A stretch of 64,000 nucleotides of DNA from 21-14-0-10-47-8 sp966211795 (GTDB lineage Bacteria; Bdellovibrionota; Bdellovibrionia; Bdellovibrionales; Bdellovibrionaceae), in the NCBI GenBank assembly GCA_966211795.1, contig CBIHNW010000010.1:62001-126000 (forward strand), written 5' to 3'. Under the pieces are notes generated by a model, which was not told the DNA's origin, ran no database searches, and saw nothing but the letters and a program-made list of their open reading frames with translations. Made by a program: the position numbers and the translations under genes. Shown here in pieces: positions 7,888-16,732 of the stretch; the first letter of the stretch is position 1; each line of letters begins with the position of its first letter.

Positions 7888-8760
7888 TCACACTTTTTTC
7901 ATGAACATGTTCTGCAGACCTTCCTCGGTCGAGAATGGCGGCCGATAACCCAGAGCTTGATTGCTGGCCGTGGAATCAAAAGCGAATGTGCCATAGAGCT
8001 TCGCAATTACATCCGGCTTAAACGCCGAAAGCATGTTTAAAAACAAAGCAGGCGCTGCGGTCAGATAAACTCTTTTTTTCAGTGCCTTAGCAATTCCCCG
8101 CACTAAATCTTGCAGCGACACCGTCTTAGCGTCTTGAGCGATGAAAATACCGTTAGCGTTTTGATTTACCGCCAACATCATAAAAAATGTGAGATTGCGC
8201 ACATACACAATACTTCTTCGATTCGAATCATGCAGAAATGGCAAAAGCGGCGACCAACGGATCAACTTTGCCAGCACAGGCAAGTTTCCCTTTGCACCCT
8301 CTCCATACACCATTGGTGGCCGAATGATGGCCACTTTGAATTTTGCATCCACCAAAGACAGCAAAAAATTTTCCGCAGCCAATTTGCTTCTGCCATAGGC
8401 TCCAGAAGGTTCACAGGGGCTGGTCTCGTTCAACGACAATCCAGCCGTCATCCCACCCTCAGTTCCGTAGACAAAAACGGTGCTTAAAAAAACAAAATGC
8501 TCGACTCCCGCTTGCTTGGCCTGCAGAGCCAGCCTCTTTGTTAACTCAAAATTTACTTCGAAATATAGATCATCCGGCGCACCTTTCATCTGATGGACCA
8601 AAGCCGCACAGTGCACGATGCTATCGACACCCTGAAATGGGATTTCTTCGACTGGTGTTTCGCGCAAATTGATGGTTTTGATTTGATAAGTTTGTGAGTA
8701 TTCGCGAAAGAAACATCCACCGACAAAACCTGATGCGCCAGTAAGAATAATGGATTTCAC
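7888..8760 (-). CDS. NAD-dependent sugar epimerase/reductase, WbpV-like extended SDR
   Basis: About 290 residues. It begins with the dinucleotide motif TGASGFVGG, then LSTVFVYG and the catalytic SGAYGRSK (Tyr-x3-Lys). A substrate-domain RPPMVYGEGAKGN...NRRSIVYVRNL pattern is reminiscent of WbpV-type UDP-N-acetylquinovosamine-forming reductases or UDP-sugar 4-epimerases. A GTG start at 8760 is chosen because AAAGGA lies eight bases upstream and the Rossmann motif then sits at the N-terminus. The ATG at 8790 would overlap the divergent promoter region. It is the first gene of the 8760-5714 unit. Confidence 0.75.
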   Translation of the reverse strand: MKSIILTGASGFVGGCFFREYSQTYQIKTINLRETPVEEIPFQGVDSIVHCAALVHQMKGAPDDLYFEVNFELTKRLALQAKQAGVEHFVFLSTVFVYGTEGGMTAGLSLNETSPCEPSGAYGRSKLAAENFLLSLVDAKFKVAIIRPPMVYGEGAKGNLPVLAKLIRWSPLLPFLHDSNRRSIVYVRNLTFFMMLAVNQNANGIFIAQDAKTVSLQDLVRGIAKALKKRVYLTAAPALFLNMLSAFKPDVIAKLYGTFAFDSTASNQALGYRPPFSTEEGLQNMFMKKV

Positions 8761-8913
8761 TTCACGATTCCTTTGTGAGAGTTGAATCATATGGTGATCC
8801 GCATCAAATTTCCACCAAAATTTGTCAGCTCTCTGTCTCGTTCGGAATTTGTTTGCTTGGATCAGGCCCGAGCTAGTAAAAAAAGATACACTGTTCTGAC
8901 GAAAGAGGTATGG

Positions 8914-9465
8914 ATGAATCTACAAATTGGTGCCGGGGGAAAAGTTATCCCCGGGTGGAAAAATTTGGATTTGTCCCCGCTGCCCGGTATTGATGTTGTT
9001 CATAATTTGAATTCTTATCCTTGGCCTTTTGCCGATGGCGAATTCGAACATATTTTGGCAATCGATGTTCTTGAACATTTGGACGATCTGGTGAAGGCCA
9101 TGGAGGAAATTCATCGCATTCTAAAGCCCAACGGCACCATCGAAATCCGCGTGCCTTACTGGAATAGCTACAGCTTCAATACAGATCCAACTCATAAAAT
9201 TCGTTTTACCGAAGACACGCTACGATTCTTTGTAACAGGCACTCCATTTTGCAACGACCGTTTTTATTACTCCAAAGCTCGCTTTTCGATTGTTGAAGAA
9301 ACTTTTTTAATTTGTCCAATCAATCCAAAATTAGCTCTCCCATTTTTTCGCGAAGTTTTCGTGAGAAGTCGAATTGCCAAAAGAATTGCCGTGATCTTGG
9401 CCAACACTTTTAATAACGTTATTCAATGCATTCAAATCACGTTAAAAAAAGACGCTGCGGAGTAA
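8914..9465 (+). CDS. SAM-dependent methyltransferase, type 11-like
   Basis: About 183 residues. It starts directly with the cofactor loop NLQIGAGGKVIPGWKNLD, followed by a VEHL-like AIDVLEHLDDL segment and ILKPNGTIEIRVPYW, the usual class I methyltransferase strands. The open frame begins at 8782, but the first 44 codons have no family character. AGAGG sits five bases before the ATG at 8914. It heads the plus-strand trio that continues with the polymerase-like gene and a second methyltransferase, so O-methylation of a polysaccharide sugar is likely. The acceptor is unknown. Confidence 0.72.
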   Translation: MNLQIGAGGKVIPGWKNLDLSPLPGIDVVHNLNSYPWPFADGEFEHILAIDVLEHLDDLVKAMEEIHRILKPNGTIEIRVPYWNSYSFNTDPTHKIRFTEDTLRFFVTGTPFCNDRFYYSKARFSIVEETFLICPINPKLALPFFREVFVRSRIAKRIAVILANTFNNVIQCIQITLKKDAAE

Positions 9466-9525
9466 CTGCGTTGGCGGCAATGTATTTTTATTTAATTTTA
9501 TAGATATTTTATCGAAAGAGCACCA

Positions 9526-10926
9526 ATGGGAAAGCGTCTACAGGATTGTTTTGCTTCATTAACTCTCAAACACGGTTTTGTTCTTTTGCTCGTATTTTCC
9601 GCTTTTTTTCATTTTATCATTCCTTATTTTTATTATGAATTTCATGGCTTTGAAACGAACTATCAAACAGCCAATAGGCTTTACTTCAACAGCGAATCAT
9701 ATATTTTAGGCATGTTCATAAATGTAACTGCACTCGTACTTGCAGCTGTCATTATCTGGTTTCTTCCTTCTCCTCAACCAATAGAAAAAAAACCGATTCG
9801 TTTCGCGAATGCATTTTACCTTATCAGCATTTTCTGGTCATTCGTCGTTATTTTGTGTGCAGGTGGCTTCCAAGGAATACTGGCAGGAAATCTAAATGGC
9901 AGCTGGATAAATTATATAGGGCTTTTTTTGGGCTCAGGCAGTATTTTTATATTAACTCTAGGATACTTGCGCAATAGCAGTATCAATATAGTCGTGCTTT
10001 CATACCTTGCTGTTGCACTTCTGAGTGGTTCAAGATCTGCGCCAATTGTAATTTTGGTCTCTGGCTTTGTTCTGCTAGCTGCAAAGGCAACTTGGCGACA
10101 GCAGAGGAAATATATAATCCTTACGGTTTTTGCAGCCATAAGTTCAGTTGCTTTTTTTCGGGTCGCCAACATCATTCGCAACACCGAATTTTCAAAGGAA
10201 GCTGGACAATCCTCCGATGGAACTTTCGGTAACTTTGGTGACTTCGGTAATTTCACAAATAATATTCGAAGCGGGGCAAGTCGGTCTCTGTTGTTCGAAG
10301 AGTCAGATGCTGCTAATGGCCGAAATTTACTTTCAAGAATTGTAGGCCGAGCTTCCATGCTAGAGACATCAATGTTGCCAATCATGTTCAAAAACGCACA
10401 AGTCAAAGCCAGCGACAGCGCGAAGCTCGAAACATTCTATCAAAAATATAGCCTCAGTAATCAACTCAGTTTATTTTCTCGGTATTTTTTCCCCAGGTTT
10501 GCAAAAAATCTGATCCAACAATACTTTCCAAATGCTTTTAGCACCGACGTGCTTCCAAATCAGTATTACCGTTATGTCTTTATGGAAGAAACACTTGAAC
10601 AAGTTCAGTCTCACTACACATCTGTAAATATAACATTTCCTATTTATCTTTATATGTATTCAAATGCTATAGTCGCAATTTTCGGCTACGTATTGGCTTT
10701 GGTTCTATGGTATTTATTAATTTCGCGTTTAACTTCGCGTTTTCCAATTATTGCTTTGATCGTTTTTTCGAACGTTTATACATTTATATATTTCTTCGAC
10801 CTGACGGACTATTTGGTAACGCTCCTAAGGGCCTTCCTGACTGCCTTTGCATTCTGTAGCGTTTATTTTCTAATCAATAAATATTTCCCATTGACGGACA
10901 CTACCAACCCAAGACCAGAAGTATAA
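9526..10926 (+). CDS. Multi-pass membrane protein, probable O-antigen/capsule repeat-unit polymerase
   Basis: The 466-residue protein has about 10-12 hydrophobic segments spread over its length. A large hydrophilic loop (about residues 220-330) carries a Phe/Gly/Asn-rich patch (GTFGNFGDFGNF). The plan fits Wzy-type polymerases, which join repeat units on the periplasmic face, but no family motif makes this firm. A polysaccharide ligase is the alternative. The base composition is far richer in A+T than the flanking genes (bases 10621-10680 hold 14 G or C in 60), suggesting transfer. A methyltransferase gene follows after one base. Confidence 0.6.
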   Translation: MGKRLQDCFASLTLKHGFVLLLVFSAFFHFIIPYFYYEFHGFETNYQTANRLYFNSESYILGMFINVTALVLAAVIIWFLPSPQPIEKKPIRFANAFYLISIFWSFVVILCAGGFQGILAGNLNGSWINYIGLFLGSGSIFILTLGYLRNSSINIVVLSYLAVALLSGSRSAPIVILVSGFVLLAAKATWRQQRKYIILTVFAAISSVAFFRVANIIRNTEFSKEAGQSSDGTFGNFGDFGNFTNNIRSGASRSLLFEESDAANGRNLLSRIVGRASMLETSMLPIMFKNAQVKASDSAKLETFYQKYSLSNQLSLFSRYFFPRFAKNLIQQYFPNAFSTDVLPNQYYRYVFMEETLEQVQSHYTSVNITFPIYLYMYSNAIVAIFGYVLALVLWYLLISRLTSRFPIIALIVFSNVYTFIYFFDLTDYLVTLLRAFLTAFAFCSVYFLINKYFPLTDTTNPRPEV

Positions 10927-10927
10927 T

Positions 10928-11695
10928 ATGAAGACAAATGAAACTAATTCAGAACAATGGTTCACCCCCAACTCACTGAAACAACAAGAACAAGCAGAAC
11001 TAGCAGAGTTTAGAAAAACAGGGATTCTTAATCCAAACTCGGATATGGGAGCCTATATTCAGCTTAATAAACAGGGACAGAAAGACTCACTTGATTTGCA
11101 TAATTCGACTGGCGAACGTGCTCAATATGTAGCTCAATTCTTGTTTCGCCTGTTTGGTTCCTATCTTTCGAAGAGTTCACGGGTTTTGGACGTCGGATGT
11201 GGTTCAGGTTTTATTACGAATGAGGTCAACCTGCTATTGGTTTCTAAATCATCGACAATTAAGGGAATCGATGCTTCTGAAAATGCTATCGAATTTGCGT
11301 CGAATAAATGGCCCGGAATACAGTGGGAAGCCGCAGGGGTAGACGAAAATTTTGTGCAGCCTGATCAGTTTGATGTCATTTATGCATGGGAGTTCTATCC
11401 ATTTTCCCGAACCAACGATTGGAATTATCAAAAAGGCATAATCGCGGCCCTGAAAAAAATTTTAAAGAAGGATGGCTTATTGATTATTGCAAATCTTCCG
11501 TTAGAACATTCGATTTTTTTAAATTTGAATAAAATGACATCAGCAAGTGAGGTCCAAGACCTAAAAAAAATAGGTCAACATAACCTGCCACCCTTCAAGC
11601 TTTGGAAGATGACAGGTTCATATTTTGGCAGCTCTATTTTAGCACGTATATTCGGAAAAAAAATGGTAAGCGCTCTGATCTACAGAAAAGTCTAA
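10928..11695 (+). CDS. Class I SAM-dependent methyltransferase
   Basis: The 255-residue protein has the glycine-rich SAM loop RVLDVGCGSGFI near residue 85 and an acidic GIDASENAIEFA strand near 115. DVIYAWEFYPF near 147 and an ILKKDGLLIIANLP strand close the Rossmann core. The N-terminal 75 residues are polar and unlike other methyltransferases; they may recognise the acceptor. It lies one base after the polymerase-like gene, shares its AT-rich composition, and probably methylates a sugar of the surface polymer. Confidence 0.8.
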   Translation: MKTNETNSEQWFTPNSLKQQEQAELAEFRKTGILNPNSDMGAYIQLNKQGQKDSLDLHNSTGERAQYVAQFLFRLFGSYLSKSSRVLDVGCGSGFITNEVNLLLVSKSSTIKGIDASENAIEFASNKWPGIQWEAAGVDENFVQPDQFDVIYAWEFYPFSRTNDWNYQKGIIAALKKILKKDGLLIIANLPLEHSIFLNLNKMTSASEVQDLKKIGQHNLPPFKLWKMTGSYFGSSILARIFGKKMVSALIYRKV

Positions 11696-11773
11696 TTTAA
11701 AAGTTCGAACTTAAAGTTATTCTGGATTTAGATAAGCCTGAGTCCTATTTTGGACCCTAATCTGTTTCAGACT

Positions 11774-12760
11774 CTAAAGCTTCTTAGAGATGACGTAGTC
11801 AAAAGCAGTCGTCAAAATTTTTGATTTGCACAGATTGCGCTCACCTACATAATGAATAACTTTTCCGCCAAAACCCATTTTAAATCGATTCACACCAGCG
11901 GCATCTTTTTTAAAAGGTGTAATTCCGCCGAAATCAAATTCTTTCATCTTTTCAGCTTTAAAATTTTTTAGAAGTTCGTCCACCATCAGAAAAGATGCAT
12001 TCAGATCTCTTCCATCTTTCGACGCCCCGGCAAGATAATAATAGGCCATATCCGCAAAAGTTATGATTAACGCCGAAGCTAGAGCCGTCTGCTCTTGATA
12101 AACGATAGACATTTTTAACAAGTGGCCAAATTGCGCGCGTAAACTTTCAATGTGCTGCCTATCAACTTTAAGATGTGACAAATTCTTAGCTTCAACCATC
12201 GAATTATGAGTTTGACAGAACAAGTCGACATCGAGTGAACGATATTCAAATCGCAGATTTTTCGCGATGGCTTTCTTTAAATAATACCGATTGTTGCGAT
12301 TATAATTTTCAATGGATTCGGAATTTAAATTAAAAAATCGTATGGTATATCCGCTGTTAATTGGCTTTGAGACCCGTCTCAGGGACTCAATCTCATCGAA
12401 TGTGAATTCGACCTCACCAGTCGCTTCATCAAGGAAATTAAATCGTATATACGTTCTTCGAAGATCGAAATATCTCGCTAATGCATCAATAGATTCCTGG
12501 AGATAACGATACTCAGTGATATTCACACCACTTGCACACCACCCCAATTGAAAAGGTCCCAGCTTTTTGAATAAAATCTGGGTCTGCCCTACGAAAGTTT
12601 GCTCATTGTAGAAACAAATTCGCTCTATCCTCCAATTTTGACTTTTGAATTGTCCCCACTGGTAGGTCGAAAATATGCTGCGATTACAGCACTTACTGAG
12701 CTGGTCATTCCACGCTCTTTCTTCTTCCCCAGAAACTTGAAATCTTCGGGCCGTGATCAT
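11774..12760 (-). CDS. FemAB/GNAT-like acyltransferase in polysaccharide cluster
   Basis: The 328-residue protein has an N-terminal STYQWGQFKSQNW segment typical of FemAB-like proteins. RNNRYYLKKAIAKNL lies near residue 158, and the C-terminal block reads FDFGGITPFKKDAAGVNRFKMGFGG, strongly reminiscent of the FemAB/'peptidoglycan bridge' GNAT fold. FemX-type enzymes transfer amino acids from tRNA; related proteins in sugar loci are thought to acylate amino sugars. The donor and acceptor here are unknown. It is the last gene of the operon starting at 15448, six bases after a glycosyltransferase gene. Confidence 0.72.
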   Translation of the reverse strand: MITARRFQVSGEEERAWNDQLSKCCNRSIFSTYQWGQFKSQNWRIERICFYNEQTFVGQTQILFKKLGPFQLGWCASGVNITEYRYLQESIDALARYFDLRRTYIRFNFLDEATGEVEFTFDEIESLRRVSKPINSGYTIRFFNLNSESIENYNRNNRYYLKKAIAKNLRFEYRSLDVDLFCQTHNSMVEAKNLSHLKVDRQHIESLRAQFGHLLKMSIVYQEQTALASALIITFADMAYYYLAGASKDGRDLNASFLMVDELLKNFKAEKMKEFDFGGITPFKKDAAGVNRFKMGFGGKVIHYVGERNLCKSKILTTAFDYVISKKL

Positions 12761-12766
12761 GGATTT

Positions 12767-13726
12767 TTACGTCTTTCCAGCAGGACTTAAATAATAGTAT
12801 CGGATCCCTTGGAGGATTCCGACCATCTTTCCCGTATCGATTACGAAGCCAACAATACCCAAACCGAAAACAGCTTCGGCCGGATGCTCTTTATAAAAAA
12901 GTATGTTCCTGGATTTCATCATAGGAAGGAGAAAGCCTCTAGCCACAAAATAGAGCAGCACCAACACGCATGTTAAAGGTACCGAAATCCATAGACTGAT
13001 CAAAACAGCCAACGGAAAAGCTAAATACAAATAAGGCACATGATAGCCATCTAACTTAACCGTGGGCTTCGCATACAAAATAGATTTTTTAAACAGATGC
13101 TTTAGGTTCGAAGAAAAATTAATGCCGATATACTGGATTTTAACTTCTTCATTGATCCCGCGTCGAATCCCCAGTTTTTTTAATTTCAACGGCCAAGCGG
13201 CATCATATCCAGCTCGGCGGCCTTCCAACAGCAAGCCGGTTTTCTGAAAAACTGACTTTCTGACAAGCGTGGTGGGAAGACAGGGACGATTTCGTTTGTA
13301 GCCATAGGTCTGCGTGACAGCACAACGATCCACCCAGTTATCGCCAACCAAATAGACCACACCCGAAACGACATCAACTTTTTCTTTTTGCGCATAGGAC
13401 ATTTGGCTTTCTAGCCAAGTGGTCTCAAAATTCTGACCGCAATCCATAAAAGCCACCCACTCGGTCTGGGCATGCTTGATCCCAACGTTTTTCGAAGAGG
13501 CCGGGTTGTCAGTATTTTCAAAAACATTTTTAAATTCAGTTGCAAATCGGTTTTGATTTTTCTCGATCCATCGTTGAACGACATAAAATGTATCGTCTGT
13601 TGAAGACGAATTCACGAAAATCGCAACTTTAGCAGGTAAAGTTTGATTTCCCACCTGCTCCAGAGTGTATTCGATTGTCTTTTTTTCGTTGTGATAAGGA
13701 ATCACAACCGTGATTTCAGGAACCAT
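12767..13726 (-). CDS. Family 2 glycosyltransferase with C-terminal membrane segments
   Basis: The 319-residue protein begins with VVIPYHNEKKTIEYTLEQV, the GT2 nucleotide-sugar-binding start. It follows with NSSSTDDT and a WVAFMDCGQNF segment where the usual DxD is only partly kept. Two hydrophobic spans lie at about residues 228-265 and a weaker one near the end, so it is membrane-associated. It probably adds one sugar of the repeat unit at the cytoplasmic face. Its start overlaps the dehydratase gene by 11 bp, showing tight coupling. Confidence 0.82.
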   Translation of the reverse strand: MVPEITVVIPYHNEKKTIEYTLEQVGNQTLPAKVAIFVNSSSTDDTFYVVQRWIEKNQNRFATEFKNVFENTDNPASSKNVGIKHAQTEWVAFMDCGQNFETTWLESQMSYAQKEKVDVVSGVVYLVGDNWVDRCAVTQTYGYKRNRPCLPTTLVRKSVFQKTGLLLEGRRAGYDAAWPLKLKKLGIRRGINEEVKIQYIGINFSSNLKHLFKKSILYAKPTVKLDGYHVPYLYLAFPLAVLISLWISVPLTCVLVLLYFVARGFLLPMMKSRNILFYKEHPAEAVFGLGIVGFVIDTGKMVGILQGIRYYYLSPAGKT

Positions 13727-14741
13727 ATTTATACTTTAAATAGCCTTGAAACCATTCGATAGTTTTAGCGACACCTTCGCTGAAAGAATGTTTCGGTGAC
13801 CAGCCAAAGTGCTCTTTCACTTTGTCAAAGCCCATGTATTGGCAATCGATCTCGCCTGTGGTCTCTTTGCCCTTCATGACTTCCAAGATTTGTTGAAAAT
13901 CTTTTTCTTTTCCCGTCAGCTTGTAAACGGTTTCAAGAACTGTGCGCACAGATGTCGGAGTATTCGTTCCGGCATTGTAAATATGGCCACGGAATTTTTC
14001 AGGCTGTTTTGCCAGATCCTCGCCCATTCGCAAATACAGATCCACCACATCTTCCACGAAGATAAAATCTCGAACTTGCTGTCCGTTTCCTCGGGGAACA
14101 AAAGTTCCATACCCCAAACACGCGCGGATCGAGTCCGGAAAAATCGCCGAGAAGTTCAACTGTCCAGGGCCATAGATATTGCAAAAACGTGTGACGATGA
14201 TTGGCAATTTGTAAATCTCAGTCGCGTAGCACTGAGTGATCATATCAGCGCAAGCCTTGGAAACATCATAAGGATATTTCGGCAACAGGGGATAATCTTC
14301 CTGGTAAGGCATTTTTTCTCGAGGATAGCTGCCATAGGATTTATCCGTTGAAGCCACAATGACGGACTCGATCGTTTGTGGACACTGGCGAATCGCCTCA
14401 AGCAACGAATAGGTTCCACGGATATTGGTTTCAAAAGTCAGGTAAGGGTTCGCAAGCCCAACACCAACTTCCACTTGTGCTGCCAAATGAAATACCGATT
14501 GGATTTGCTCTTCGGAAATAATACGAGCAAATAGGTCCTTATCCGTCAAATCGCCTTCGATCAGAGTGATTTTTTTATCGATCTCTTCAAAATACAAAAG
14601 CGTGTCGTGCTTCGCATTGCGAATCAGACCGTAAACATTGGCGCCTTTCGAGACCAACTGCTTTGCAAGGTTGCCACCGATAAAGCCGTTGATTCCCGTT
14701 ATTAAAACATTTTTGCCAAACCAGTAATTATTATTTTTCAT
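13716..14741 (-). CDS. NDP-sugar 4,6-dehydratase/epimerase, RfbG-like extended SDR
   Basis: The 341-residue protein has LITGINGFIGGNLA at the N-terminus, FHLAAQ, ASTDKSYG and the catalytic YPYDVSKAC. Its SDR core and the N-terminal YWFGKNVLITG recall CDP-glucose 4,6-dehydratases (RfbG) and GDP-mannose dehydratases. The nucleotidyltransferase gene 20 bp upstream is a natural partner, making and then dehydrating an NDP-hexose. The nucleotide is not decided by the sequence. Confidence 0.75.
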   Translation of the reverse strand: MKNNNYWFGKNVLITGINGFIGGNLAKQLVSKGANVYGLIRNAKHDTLLYFEEIDKKITLIEGDLTDKDLFARIISEEQIQSVFHLAAQVEVGVGLANPYLTFETNIRGTYSLLEAIRQCPQTIESVIVASTDKSYGSYPREKMPYQEDYPLLPKYPYDVSKACADMITQCYATEIYKLPIIVTRFCNIYGPGQLNFSAIFPDSIRACLGYGTFVPRGNGQQVRDFIFVEDVVDLYLRMGEDLAKQPEKFRGHIYNAGTNTPTSVRTVLETVYKLTGKEKDFQQILEVMKGKETTGEIDCQYMGFDKVKEHFGWSPKHSFSEGVAKTIEWFQGYLKYKYGS

Positions 14742-14761
14742 CTCAACACTTTTGTTAAAAA

Positions 14762-15448
14762 TTAGGATTCAAACTCATGAATATTTTGTTCTGCTTCTTC
14801 CAATTCCTTCAGGGTATTGACGGTTATATGAACACCGTGGTGTTTAAAACCCCTCAGTTTTCGCTCAAGACCTAAAAACTCTAAAAACTTTGCGTAGCTG
14901 TTATACTTTTTCATCCACTGCAAAACTTCGTGATCATAATAGAAATGTCCGATGTTGATCCATTGATCCAAAGTGGGCTTTTCACGAAAAGACGTGACGA
15001 AATTTTCTGAATCCAGCTCGGCTAAGCCGAATTGACTGCGCAGAGGCCAAAGGGTGATCGTGGCCTTTGATTGGTGCGAAAAATGAAACTCTTGAAGCTT
15101 CTGCAGATCCACATTCGCTAGGGTATCGCCATAGAACAGAACAAAATCTCCTGGAATATGTGGCGCACATGATTTGATTCTTTCGATAATGTCGACTTCA
15201 CCGGAATCAACGATCTTGACGTCCAAATCGCGATGATTCTCTTGAAAAAATTGATGAATTTTTTCGGCCTGAAAACCGGCCGCGATGACGATATTTTTAA
15301 ATTCAAATTTCTGAATGTGCTCAAGCAGGTAACTCAAGATTGGACGGCCCTTAAGGTGAACCAGTGGCTTCGGAGTAGACTCGGTCAAGGGGCGTAACCG
15401 CTCTCCCTTGCCTCCACACAAAATAAGCGCGGTTGCGTTATTTTTCAT
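14762..15448 (-). CDS. Sugar-1-phosphate nucleotidyltransferase
   Basis: About 228 residues. The signature ALILCGGKGERLRPLTESTPKPL covers the nucleotide loop and catalytic Lys, followed by ILSYLLEHI and FYGDTLANVD with the metal Asp. Short single-domain enzymes like this make GDP-mannose, CDP-glucose or dTDP-glucose. The downstream RfbG-like dehydratase suggests a CDP- or GDP-hexose. The frame opens at 15475, but the ATG at 15448 places the GGxG loop correctly. First gene of the four-gene unit ending at 11774. Confidence 0.8.
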   Translation of the reverse strand: MKNNATALILCGGKGERLRPLTESTPKPLVHLKGRPILSYLLEHIQKFEFKNIVIAAGFQAEKIHQFFQENHRDLDVKIVDSGEVDIIERIKSCAPHIPGDFVLFYGDTLANVDLQKLQEFHFSHQSKATITLWPLRSQFGLAELDSENFVTSFREKPTLDQWINIGHFYYDHEVLQWMKKYNSYAKFLEFLGLERKLRGFKHHGVHITVNTLKELEEAEQNIHEFES

Positions 15449-15538
15449 TGAACTACCCCAGATAATACATTCCAATCAAAATTATTCACGAAGACCCACT
15501 GTGCCGCCATCTGGTTTTTACTGTCAAAGGGAAAGAAT

Positions 15539-16732
15539 ATGCAAGCGCCGCCAACACAGTCTGAGACGAAAAAAATCAAGTTGGCCATCATCGTCAATGT
15601 GCCCATTTTCTTTGTGCACAATATTAATAATTTCAAAGTATATATGAAGGCTGGCTTTGATGTGCGCCTGATCTCAAGCAAAGCTCCATATGGCGATTTT
15701 TTGCGCCAAGAACACCGTTTTGACCTGACTGAAATTGAAATTCCAAGAAATATTTCGCCCCTCAAGGACCTGGTAGCGATCTGGAAGCTGTATCGAAATT
15801 TTCGCCAAAATCAGTATGACATTGTTCATTCTGGCAGCCCAAAACCTGGCCTCTTGGTCGCCATAGCAGGCTTTCTGGCCAGAGTCCCAGTGCGTCTTCA
15901 CACTTTCACCGGCCAAAGGTGGGCAACACTCCACGGCCCCCTCAAGCTGCTACTGAAAAAACTGGATCAGCTGGTGATCAGATTGAATACCCGTTGCTAT
16001 GCAGACAGCCCAAGTCAGATTGAGTTTTTGATTCAAGAAAGGATTGCGACTCCTGGCGCACTTCACTGCCTTCACGAGGGCTCCTATGGAGGAATAGATA
16101 TTTCCCATTTTAGGAAGGGAAAATTTCCCGAAGCTCGGGCTGAACTTGCTGAGCGCCTGAATTGGCCGCTGGAAATTCCTTGGATCTTGTTTGTGGGCCG
16201 AATCACCTATGACAAGGGCCTTCAAGAATTGATTGAAGCATTTAACCTTTGCACGAAGACGACCGATGCGCGGCTCTTACTCTTGGGCGATCTCGAAAGC
16301 CTGGTGCCTGAACGCGATTCAACTTGGCAAAAGAATCTGCAGGACAATGAGAAAATTCGTCAGATTCCATTTCAAACCAATCCCGAATTCTACATGGCTG
16401 CCTGTGATTTTCTGTGTCTTCCCAGCCACCGCGAAGGATTTGGCACCGTCGTCATCGAGGCCGCCGCCAGCGGCATTTGCGCTTTAGGTTCTGATATTCC
16501 GGGTCTTCGCGACTCTATCGTCGACAAGCAAACCGGAATATTAGTGCCGGTGGGAAATCCTCAGGCGTTGGCTCAAGCCATGGTCTCACTTTGTACGGAT
16601 GTCGATTTGCGGCGAAAATTGGCGGCAAACGCCTTCGCTCGCGCTAATAAAGATTTTGACTTTCACGTGATCGCAGCCGAGCAAATGAAAGAGTATGACC
16701 AGCTGCTCGCCGAAAAAAATATTAAGCGTTAG
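15539..16732 (+). CDS. Family 4 (GT-B) glycosyltransferase
   Basis: This is a 397-residue two-domain protein. The N-terminal acceptor domain contains DIVHSGSPKPGLLVAIAG. The C-terminal donor domain has ILFVGRITYDKGLQEL near residue 220, CLPSHREGFGTVVIEAAASG near 300 (the E-x7-E motif) and GILVPVGNPQAL. It transfers a sugar with retention, probably to the lipid-linked repeat. It is a single plus-strand gene whose stop overlaps the stop of the convergent glycosyltransferase gene (shared TTAG at 16729-16732). Confidence 0.87.
   Translation: MQAPPTQSETKKIKLAIIVNVPIFFVHNINNFKVYMKAGFDVRLISSKAPYGDFLRQEHRFDLTEIEIPRNISPLKDLVAIWKLYRNFRQNQYDIVHSGSPKPGLLVAIAGFLARVPVRLHTFTGQRWATLHGPLKLLLKKLDQLVIRLNTRCYADSPSQIEFLIQERIATPGALHCLHEGSYGGIDISHFRKGKFPEARAELAERLNWPLEIPWILFVGRITYDKGLQELIEAFNLCTKTTDARLLLLGDLESLVPERDSTWQKNLQDNEKIRQIPFQTNPEFYMAACDFLCLPSHREGFGTVVIEAAASGICALGSDIPGLRDSIVDKQTGILVPVGNPQALAQAMVSLCTDVDLRRKLAANAFARANKDFDFHVIAAEQMKEYDQLLAEKNIKR

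Noticed and set aside
12767..13726. Inactive glycosyltransferase because DxD reads DCG
   Set aside because: The GT2 start and other segments are intact, and the DxD motif is variable in this family, so inactivation cannot be claimed.
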